Assembly (NCBI GenBank): GCA_031363915.1
Contig: JANLVI010000027.1
Span: 1-64,000, forward strand
Direction: 5' to 3'
Length of the DNA: 64,000 nucleotides
Origin: JANLVI01 sp031363915
GTDB lineage: Bacteria > Vulcanimicrobiota > Vulcanimicrobiia > Vulcanimicrobiales > Vulcanimicrobiaceae
The notes under the pieces are model-generated. The model saw only the letters and a program-made list of their open reading frames with translations, searched no databases and was not told where the DNA came from. This document shows positions 58,263 through 64,000 of the stretch, piece after piece (within the stretch, counting starts at the first letter, position 1; every line of letters begins with the position of its first letter). The position numbers and the translations under genes are program-made.

Positions 58263-58927
58263 GCGGGTCCTTTGAATGCGGGAAGGGCGGCGAGTAGGCC
58301 GGCCGTGTGGTCGACGGAGACAACGACGTCCGGTTCGTACGGCAAACGTGCGATGATGGAAGCATACGCTTCGAGGCGTGATTCCACTTCTTGCGCGTAG
58401 TCGGACCGCACATCGCCAAAGCGGTCGACCAGTATGAGACCGCAGACACCTCCGCCCCGGGCGCTCAGATACTCGAGGGTCAAAATCGTGTGATTGATGC
58501 AGCCGAGGCGTAAGCCGACGACGACGATGACCGGTAGCACGCAACGCGGCGCAAGTTCGCCGATCATCTCGTGTTCGTTGAGCGGGACGGCGACGCCACC
58601 CGATCCCTCGACGACCAGAGCCCCGGGGATCGCGTCGATTTTTGCCGCCAAATCTTCGGCTTGCGGCGGCCTCTTGCGGGCATAATTCGCGGCGCTCCAT
58701 GGATCGGCCGGCGCGCGAAAGCGCACGAGTTCGGCAAACGCGCATTCCGCAAGCGCGCCCGCAAGCGCCGCATCGCCAATCTCTTCCCGATGCAAGCCGG
58801 TTTGCACGGCTTTCACGATCGTGACGTCCCAGCCGTTCTGGCGAAGGGCTTTTGCCGCGCCGGCGGTGATGCGCGTTTTGCCGACATCGGTGTCGGTCCC
58901 CGTGATGAAGAAGCGCGGAGCGCTCAC
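58259..58927 (-). CDS. bioD: ATP-dependent dethiobiotin synthetase
   Basis: A 222-residue P-loop enzyme closing the ureido ring of dethiobiotin from DAPA, CO2 and ATP. FITGTDTDVGKT is the phosphate loop, VKAVQTG binds DAPA, VVEGSGGVAVPL is the second magnesium/ATP segment, and VVGLRLGCINHTILT matches the conserved helix. GTG start at 58927 overlaps the bioF stop (GTGA). Complete and typical length. Confidence 0.94.
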   Translation of the reverse strand: MSAPRFFITGTDTDVGKTRITAGAAKALRQNGWDVTIVKAVQTGLHREEIGDAALAGALAECAFAELVRFRAPADPWSAANYARKRPPQAEDLAAKIDAIPGALVVEGSGGVAVPLNEHEMIGELAPRCVLPVIVVVGLRLGCINHTILTLEYLSARGGGVCGLILVDRFGDVRSDYAQEVESRLEAYASIIARLPYEPDVVVSVDHTAGLLAALPAFKGPA

Positions 58928-59988
58928 CGGACGATCTCCAAAAGAGCGGCCGCAAGCCGGTCGATCTCCGCATCGGTATGATCGGCCCGGATGGTGATGC
59001 GAAGTTGTTCATGGCCCGGGGCGACGGTGGGTGGACGGATCGCCGGTGCGATGATCCCGCGTTCGCGCAGCGCCCCGGCATACGCAAGTGCGCCGTCGCT
59101 CGAGCCGACGTGCAACGGCACGATCGGACCGTCCGCCGTGATCGCGGGGACCGCGGCTTTCAAGCGCGCGAGCAGGGCGCGCAAACGCACGCGCCGCGCA
59201 TCGCCACTGCGGATGAGACCGAGTGCGACGCGAGCGGCGCGCGCGAGACTCGGCGGGAGACTGGTATCGAAGATGAACGTCCGCGCCGTACTCATCAAGA
59301 GTTCGATGAACGGCGCCGGGCCGGCAACGAATCCACCCGCACAGCCAAAGGCTTTCGAGAGCGTACCCATGATGACGATGCGCGGGTCGCCGAACCCCGC
59401 CGCGACACCGGCGCCGTGCGGACCGATCACGCCGAGGGCGTGGGCTTCGTCTAGGATCACGATATCATCGGCCCCGGCGGTCCCAAGCAGAGCAGCAAGG
59501 TCGATCGTGCGCCCGCTCATCGAGAAGAGCGTCTCGCTCACGATGGTCGCGGGGCCGTCGTGCGCCTGCGGCGGGAGGTTCTGGAAAATCGTGCGCTGGA
59601 GTTTCGAGAGCCGCAGCGCATCGATAATGCAGGCGTGGTTCTCGCGGTCGGAATAGGCGGTGTGCGTAACAAGCGATGCGGATTGCACGGCCCCAAGTGC
59701 CGCAAGATACCCCGAGGAAAATAGCAGCGCGCGTTCGCGTCCCAAAAACGACGCGAGTTCGGCTTCGAGAAATGCGTGCTCGTCGTGCGCTCCGGCGAGT
59801 AGCCGCGATCCGCCCGAGCCGACGGTCGTTTGCGGAGCGGCGGCAGCGATAACCGCCGGATCTCGCGCGAGCCCTAAATAGTCGTTGGACGAAAAATCGA
59901 GTTCGTCGCCGCGCGGCCGGATCGTCCGGCGCAGGCGTTTGGCATCGAGGGCGACGAGCTCCGCGCGCACGCGCTCGAGATAACTCAT
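58924..59988 (-). CDS. bioF: 8-amino-7-oxononanoate synthase
   Basis: A 354-residue PLP enzyme joining pimeloyl thioester and L-alanine. DELDFSSNDYLGLARDP is the family start, GSGGSRLLAGAHDEHAFLE binds substrate, ILDEAHALGVIGPHGAG holds the PLP-stacking His and the Asp, and the PLP lysine is in GTLSKAFGCAGG. ATG 59988 overlaps bioA (ATGA). It lacks the acyl carrier specificity loop details needed to say whether ACP or CoA substrate is used. Confidence 0.95.
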   Translation of the reverse strand: MSYLERVRAELVALDAKRLRRTIRPRGDELDFSSNDYLGLARDPAVIAAAAPQTTVGSGGSRLLAGAHDEHAFLEAELASFLGRERALLFSSGYLAALGAVQSASLVTHTAYSDRENHACIIDALRLSKLQRTIFQNLPPQAHDGPATIVSETLFSMSGRTIDLAALLGTAGADDIVILDEAHALGVIGPHGAGVAAGFGDPRIVIMGTLSKAFGCAGGFVAGPAPFIELLMSTARTFIFDTSLPPSLARAARVALGLIRSGDARRVRLRALLARLKAAVPAITADGPIVPLHVGSSDGALAYAGALRERGIIAPAIRPPTVAPGHEQLRITIRADHTDAEIDRLAAALLEIVR

Positions 59989-61211
59989 GCGAGTTCCGCG
60001 GTGAGCGCGTCGAGAAACCCGTCCAGCTCACCGGATGTCGTGCAGAGCGGCGGCACGAGTTGGATCACGTTCGCGATCGGACGCGTGAAATGTCCGCGTT
60101 CGTAAAGCCGATCCGCGATACCCCATGCCTTGGTTCGCGACGCTCCGGCCGGCGGGAGCGCATCTTCGTGAAGCTCGATTCCGCACATCAAGCCGACGTG
60201 ACGCACCTCGCGCACGCGTGCATGGTTCGCCAGCAGTGCAAGCCGCGCTGCAAGCTGGGCCGTGCGCGCCGCCACGTTCGCAAGGGTCGCCTCGCGTTCG
60301 AAAAGCGCATACGACGCGCGCGCAGCCGCGCACGCAATCGGATTCGCTGCGTACGAATGCCCGTGGAAGAAGTGGCGTGGTTGGCCGGATCCGTCATCGA
60401 GAAACGCATCGTAGACGCGGGCAGTCGTGAGCGTCGCGGAAAGCGCGAGGGTCCCACCCGTAATGCCTTTACCCAGACACACGATGTCGGGCCGCAGCGC
60501 CGTTTGCTGGTAGGCGAAGAGCGTTCCCGTGCGGCCGAATCCTGTCGCAATTTCATCGACGATCAACAGCGGCGCGCGTGCACCGGCAAGCGGTGCGTAA
60601 GAAGCGGGCGCAAGCGTGCGCATTCCGGCAGCGGCCTGAACGAGCGGTTCGACGATCACTGCGGCGACCGTCGGCTCGGCCAGCGTCGCTTCGATCGTTG
60701 CGTCGTCGAGCGTCGCAAAACACAGCGCCCCGAAGCGGCTGCGAAAGAGCGGGATATCGGAGACGCTCATCGCCCCGACCGTATCGCCGTGGTACGACGA
60801 CCGCAAATGGACGAAGCGCGTGCGCTGCGGTTCGCCGACGTTCTGCCAGTATTGAATCGCCATTTTCAACGCCGCTTCGATCGCGCTCGCGCCGTCACTT
60901 GAAAAAAAGGCGCGGTCGAGTCCGGTCGCCGCACAAAGTTCGCCCGCGAGGGCTTCGGCAACATCGTTTGCCGCACCCAAGGCGGTCGCATGGTCGAGGG
61001 TGCGGGCCTGTTGCGTGATCGCATCGACGATCGCGGGATGACCGTGGCCGTGGATCGTCGTCCAGACCGATGAAATTGCGTCGAACGTCCGGTGGCCGCG
61101 GGCGTCGATGAGTTCGGTGCCGCTTGCCCGCACGAAGGTACGCGCGCTCGGATCGAACGACGACATCGGAGTGAAGGGGAGCCAAAGGTGTGCGGCCGTC
61201 GCCAAAATCAT
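59985..61211 (-). CDS. bioA: Adenosylmethionine-8-amino-7-oxononanoate aminotransferase
   Basis: A 408-residue class III aminotransferase giving 7,8-diaminononanoate with SAM as amino donor. HLWLPFTPMSSF is the BioA-type N-terminus, FSSDGASAIEAALKMA the phosphate loop, SYHGDTVGAMSVSD the substrate loop, LIVDEIATGFGRTG holds the PLP Asp, and GKGITGGTLALSATL the Schiff-base lysine. It is the first gene of bioA-F-D-B. A perfect 5+4+5 palindrome (61251-61264) lies 40 bp upstream. BioC/BioH or BioW for pimelate are not in this window. Confidence 0.95.
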   Translation of the reverse strand: MILATAAHLWLPFTPMSSFDPSARTFVRASGTELIDARGHRTFDAISSVWTTIHGHGHPAIVDAITQQARTLDHATALGAANDVAEALAGELCAATGLDRAFFSSDGASAIEAALKMAIQYWQNVGEPQRTRFVHLRSSYHGDTVGAMSVSDIPLFRSRFGALCFATLDDATIEATLAEPTVAAVIVEPLVQAAAGMRTLAPASYAPLAGARAPLLIVDEIATGFGRTGTLFAYQQTALRPDIVCLGKGITGGTLALSATLTTARVYDAFLDDGSGQPRHFFHGHSYAANPIACAAARASYALFEREATLANVAARTAQLAARLALLANHARVREVRHVGLMCGIELHEDALPPAGASRTKAWGIADRLYERGHFTRPIANVIQLVPPLCTTSGELDGFLDALTAELA

Positions 61212-61250
61212 GCCTCGTGTGCGGGAACCGCGCAGGCTTCAACTCAGCGG

Positions 61251-61264
61251 CAAATAACCATTTG
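61251..61264. promoter_or_regulatory. Palindrome between bioA and rph
   Basis: CAAAT-AACC-ATTTG is an inverted repeat in the 59-bp gap between divergent bioA and rph. It does not match the BirA operator pattern (TTGTAAACC with a 14-16 bp spacer), but its place makes it a candidate operator for the biotin genes. Confidence 0.35.
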
Positions 61265-61270
61265 ACCGAT

Positions 61271-62023
61271 ATGATCCAGCGTACTGACGGCCGGTCCCAC
61301 GACGAACTCCGACCGATCGTCATCGAACCGAATTTCCTGAAGTATGCCGAAGGCAGCGCCTTGGTTTCCGTGGGAAACACGCGCGTGCTCTGCGCGGCGA
61401 GCATCGAAGAAAAGGTCCCGCCGTGGATGCGCGGGCGCGGCACGGGTTGGATCACCGCCGAGTATGCCATGCTCCCGCGGGCAACCAACGAGCGCACGCA
61501 GCGCGAATCGGCCAAAGGCAAAGTCGGGGGCCGCACGCACGAGATCCAGCGGATCATCGGGCGGGCGTTGCGCGCGATCGTCGACCTCAAAAAACTGGGT
61601 GAAAAAACGATCTGGGTCGACTGCGATGTGATCCAAGCCGACGGCGGCACGCGCACGACCGCAATCACCGGCGCATACGTGGCCCTTGCGCTAGCGTTAC
61701 GGAAATCGTTCGACCCGACTGACCCCAAAGCGTGGCCCCTGACCGGCCAACTCGCCGCGACGAGCGTGGGCCTCATCGAGGGTGAAGTGCTGCTGGATCT
61801 TGCCTACGATGAAGACAGCCGAGCTGAGGTCGACATGAACGTCGTGATGACCGACGCCGGTGCGTTCGTCGAACTGCAAGGAACGGCCGAAGGCGCGCCG
61901 TTTACGCGCGCGCAACTCGACGCGTTTCTCGCCAGCGCCGAGAGCGGTATCCAATCGCTCTTTGCAGTGCAACGTGAGGCGCTCGCCCCGCACGGCTTCG
62001 GCCATTATCTGACCCTTGCCTGA
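61271..62023 (+). CDS. rph: Ribonuclease PH
   Basis: A 250-residue phosphorolytic 3'-5' exoribonuclease that trims tRNA 3' ends. RTDGRSHDELRPIVIEPNF begins the family; VRV-type GNTRVLCAASIEEKVPP, GWITAEYAMLPRATNERTQRES, GRTHEIQRIIGRALRAIVDL, DCDVIQADGGTRTTAITGAY and LAYDEDSRAEVDMNVVMT all fit. The phosphate-binding Arg pair is in GRTHEIQRLIGR-type sequence. ATG 61271 is preferred over TTG 61262. The stop overlaps the next gene by 8 bp. Confidence 0.95.
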   Translation: MIQRTDGRSHDELRPIVIEPNFLKYAEGSALVSVGNTRVLCAASIEEKVPPWMRGRGTGWITAEYAMLPRATNERTQRESAKGKVGGRTHEIQRIIGRALRAIVDLKKLGEKTIWVDCDVIQADGGTRTTAITGAYVALALALRKSFDPTDPKAWPLTGQLAATSVGLIEGEVLLDLAYDEDSRAEVDMNVVMTDAGAFVELQGTAEGAPFTRAQLDAFLASAESGIQSLFAVQREALAPHGFGHYLTLA

Positions 62024-62351
62024 CGCGCACCGGCTGGCCGCCCTGATCGCCGAAGTGGGCGCATTCTACCTCACCGACCGGACGATCAAGAAAGCGCAAT
62101 CAACCGCCGAGGCGACGCTCGCTTCCGACAAACTCGACGATCGCGCAGAGGCCGCCTATCTTTCCGCGGTGCGGTCGTACTTTGAGGGTTTCGAACGCGA
62201 AGCACAGTCACAGCTCAAGCACGTCGACCGCGAACTGCAGAAGCTCTACCAGCTCCAATACAATCTAACCGCCGAGCGTAGCGTCGCGGCCCGGCGCGTC
62301 GAGGCCACGCAAGGCGTCCTCACCAAACTTCGGGAACTCGGCAGCGAATGA
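62016..62351 (+). CDS. Coiled-coil hypothetical protein before mlaE
   Basis: A 111-residue, nearly all-helical soluble protein (AFYLTDRTIKKAQSTAEATL ... SQLKHVDRELQKLYQLQY ... TQGVLTKLRELG), with heptad-like leucines in ~70-110. No family recognised. TTG 62016 overlaps rph by 8 bp, and the stop overlaps mlaE by ATGA, so it is inserted in a coupled rph-X-mlaE-mlaF-mlaD unit. It may assist the MlaFED transporter, by position only. Confidence 0.68.
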   Translation: MPDAHRLAALIAEVGAFYLTDRTIKKAQSTAEATLASDKLDDRAEAAYLSAVRSYFEGFEREAQSQLKHVDRELQKLYQLQYNLTAERSVAARRVEATQGVLTKLRELGSE

Positions 62352-63130
62352 ATGTGCTCGAATATGTCGGGCGTGAGACGACGTCTTTGTTCGAGTATGT
62401 CGGCGGAGCGGCCGAGCTACTCGGCGACGCGACCCGGTATATCGTCACGCTGCGCGTCCGCATTAAAGAGACGCTCGACCAAGCCTACCGCCTTGGCGTC
62501 GAATCGACTGCGATCGTCTGCTTGACCTCGCTCTTCACGGGCTTCGTCATCTCTCTGGAATCGGCGACGCAAGCCGTGCAGTACGGTGCGGAAAACCTCA
62601 TCGGCGGCGGCGTCGCGTTCATCTCCGTGCGTGAGCTGGGCCCGATGCTCTCGGCCGTCGTCGTCGCCGGACGCACCGGCGCAGCGATCGCAGCCGAAAT
62701 CGGCTCGATGGTGGTGACGGAGCAAGTCGAAGCCCTGCAGGCGCTCGGGCTGTCGCCGGTACGCATGCTCGTCGTCCCGCGGCTCGTCGCACTCATGCTG
62801 ATGATGCCGCTCTTGACGGTTTTTGCAGATTTGGTTTCGTTTCTTGGCGGCATGTGGATTGCGAATTCGTCGGCACACGTTCCAACCGACACGTTCCTGA
62901 CATCGGCGAAAACCACCGTGACGTTTCTCGACGTGCTCAAGGGGCTCTTTAAGGCGCTGATCTTTGCGATCATCATCGCAGTGATCGGATCGTACCAGGG
63001 TCTCGGCACGCGCGGCGGTGCTGCCGGGGTCGGCAAGTCGACGACGGGCGCCGTCGTCACGGCGATCATTTTGATCTTCATCGCGAACTTTGCGATGTCG
63101 TACATTTTGTTCCGGCCCGCCGGTGGCTGA
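62348..63130 (+). CDS. mlaE: MlaE-type ABC transporter permease
   Basis: A 260-residue permease of the MlaE/YrbE family. It has an N-terminal amphipathic helix, ~five membrane helices, and the conserved block ISVRELGPMLSAVVVAGRTGAAIAAEIGSM and EQVEALQALGLSP, the coupling region for the ATPase. A GSYQGLGTRGGAAGVGKSTTGAV loop follows. MlaFED complexes move phospholipids between the inner and outer membrane, which implies a diderm envelope. It is followed by mlaF (8-bp overlap) and mlaD. The gene symbols follow the family, not a proven direction of transport. Confidence 0.92.
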   Translation: MNVLEYVGRETTSLFEYVGGAAELLGDATRYIVTLRVRIKETLDQAYRLGVESTAIVCLTSLFTGFVISLESATQAVQYGAENLIGGGVAFISVRELGPMLSAVVVAGRTGAAIAAEIGSMVVTEQVEALQALGLSPVRMLVVPRLVALMLMMPLLTVFADLVSFLGGMWIANSSAHVPTDTFLTSAKTTVTFLDVLKGLFKALIFAIIIAVIGSYQGLGTRGGAAGVGKSTTGAVVTAIILIFIANFAMSYILFRPAGG

Positions 63131-63878
63131 GTTGATCGCGCGGATCGAAAACGTCGCAGTCCGTTACAAACAAAAAGTCGTCCTGGAGAGTCTCTCGCTC
63201 GACATCGTCGAGGGCGCGATCACGTGCATCATCGGACTCTCGGGCGCCGGAAAATCGACGATCCTTCGGCTGCTCAACGGGCTGCGCAAGCCGGACGCCG
63301 GCCACGTTCACGTCAAAGGCGTCGACATCTGCCACATCCCCGAGCGGCAGCTCGTCGATCTGCGTCGTTCGATCGGTTTCTCGTTCCAGTTTTCCGCACT
63401 GTTCGACAGCCTCACGATCTTCGAGAACATCGCCCTTCCACTGCGCGAGCATACGAAGATGGGCGAACGCGAGATTGCGGATTTGGTAACATCGACGCTC
63501 GAGGGCGTCGGCCTCGCAAACGTCGAGCAACGCCTGCCCTCCGAACTCTCCGGCGGGATGCTCAAGCGCGCCGGCTTCGCGCGCGCGGTCGTGACAAGTC
63601 CCAAACTCGTCCTCTACGATGAGCCGACGACGGGCCTCGACCCCATCATCACTCATTTGCTCACCGATACGATCAAGCGGTTGCGCGAGAAGCTGAACGG
63701 CACGGCCGTGGTGGTTTCTCACGATCTGCAGAGTATTTATATGATGGCGGACTACGTGGCGATGCTCTTCGAGGGTGCGATCATCGCGTACGGAACTGTC
63801 GAGGAAATCAAGAAATCGATCAATCCGATCGTACAGCAGTTCCTCCAGGGGAGCGAAGTTGGACCCATTCCGATATGA
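63123..63878 (+). CDS. mlaF: MlaF-type ABC transporter ATP-binding protein
   Basis: A 251-residue ABC ATPase. Walker A IIGLSGAGKSTIL, Q-loop FSFQFSALFDSLTIFENIALPLREH, ABC signature LSGGMLKRAGFARA, Walker B LVLYDEPTTGLDP and the H-loop VVVSHDLQS are present; LSGGMLKRA and FQFSALFDS are typical of MlaF. It drives the permease encoded upstream. GTG 63123 gives the normal N-terminus; the open frame before it overlaps mlaE and is not used. Confidence 0.93.
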   Translation: MAELIARIENVAVRYKQKVVLESLSLDIVEGAITCIIGLSGAGKSTILRLLNGLRKPDAGHVHVKGVDICHIPERQLVDLRRSIGFSFQFSALFDSLTIFENIALPLREHTKMGEREIADLVTSTLEGVGLANVEQRLPSELSGGMLKRAGFARAVVTSPKLVLYDEPTTGLDPIITHLLTDTIKRLREKLNGTAVVVSHDLQSIYMMADYVAMLFEGAIIAYGTVEEIKKSINPIVQQFLQGSEVGPIPI

Positions 63879-63884
63879 GGCACA

Positions 63885-64000
63885 ATGAGTAGACAAGCGT
63901 TAGTCGGTATCGTCTCGATTCTGGGACTGCTCGGCATTTTCGTCATCTTTTATGTCCTCTCGGATTTTGGGACGAAGCGGAACGGCTATCGCATGGGCGT
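63885..64000 (+). CDS. mlaD: MlaD-type MCE family protein (5' part)
   Basis: The first 38 codons before the window ends: MSRQALVGIVSILGLLGIF begins a transmembrane anchor, then SDFGTKRNGYRMGV, which fits the start of an MCE domain (GY-x-[V/I]-x-V). In MlaFED this hexameric ring binds phospholipid in the periplasm. It follows mlaF by 6 bp with a GAGG ribosome site. Identity depends on context and the short anchor. Confidence 0.75.
   Translation, partial: MSRQALVGIVSILGLLGIFVIFYVLSDFGTKRNGYRMG

Noticed and set aside
61212..61270. BirA (BioR-independent) biotin operator in the bioA promoter
   Set aside because: The TTGTAAACC half-sites with 14-16 bp spacing are absent; only a short unrelated repeat is present.
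1..64000. tRNA, rRNA and CRISPR arrays
   Set aside because: Intergenic gaps were read for clover-leaf T-arm sequences and regularly spaced repeats; none were found.

Overview
The window is about 64 kb of high-GC bacterial chromosome, densely packed and mostly housekeeping. Neighbouring genes very often share 1-4 bases (ATGA, GTGA, TTGA, even CTGA), so most of it is read as long operons. The gene set mixes traits often seen in Gram-positive lineages (PASTA-domain Ser/Thr kinase, LytR-CpsA-Psr protein, SpoIID, PyrR, RqcH, a CGAAC-N4-GTTCG LexA-type box) with traits of diderm cells (MlaE/MlaF/MlaD lipid transporter). It also has a B12-dependent ribonucleotide reductase and a DabAB inorganic-carbon accumulation system. 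This fits a deep-branching diderm of the Terrabacteria side, for example the Eremiobacterota/WPS-2 (Vulcanimicrobiota) group. That placement is inference; there is no rRNA gene here to settle it.

Layout. 1-2.85 kb: 3' end of an M42 peptidase, an ArsR-AHSA1 pair with an operator lying over the start codon, a small winged-helix gene and a CPA1 antiporter. 2.9-9.2 kb (minus strand): lytR-family gene, small secreted protein and tag (3-methyladenine glycosylase, no standard start codon), a decayed VIT/CCC1 transporter, an AI-2E permease and a P-type ATPase. 9.3-11.5 kb: universal stress protein, then a type III polyketide synthase with an isoprenylcysteine-methyltransferase-like partner (BpsA-BpsB type). 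11.6-14.1 kb is a scarred stretch: the first codons of a lost chemoreceptor, a SulP transporter, the tail of an IS transposase and two related palindromes. 14.1-17.9 kb: class II RNR (nrdJ) with a terminator, tandem NrdR-like boxes over its promoter and a LexA-type box.

18.0-20.6 kb: yqeG, two tandem haloacid-dehalogenase-type HAD paralogues and aroE. 20.8-22.2 kb: small acidic ORF and an ECF sigma/membrane protein pair. 22.4-25.0 kb: valS. 25.1-37.0 kb: pyrR-pyrB-pyrC-carA, then a BatD-like/MoxR/DUF58/VWA set, pdxH, and carB. 37.0-46.6 kb: a small membrane protein, two hairpins with CsrA-type loops, then one long operon (hypothetical-PBP2-pknB-ruvC-ruvA-ruvB-spoIID-pilZ-queA). 46.7-52.7 kb: histidine phosphatase and rqcH (minus), then gmk-rpoZ-glmS and a SpoIIE phosphatase. 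52.7-57.3 kb: dabA-dabB facing a small winged-helix regulator across a perfect 8+4+8 operator. 57.3-61.2 kb: bioA-F-D-B. 61.3-64 kb: rph, a coiled-coil protein, mlaE, mlaF and the start of mlaD, cut by the window edge.

The most interesting signals are regulatory or concern translation: NrdR plus LexA control of nrdJ, the CsrA-like hairpin pair, the PyrR-loop-like hairpin ahead of pyrR, the dab regulator/operator unit, and two genes (PBP2 and gmk) whose only sensible start is CTG. No tRNA, rRNA, CRISPR array or intact mobile element was seen.
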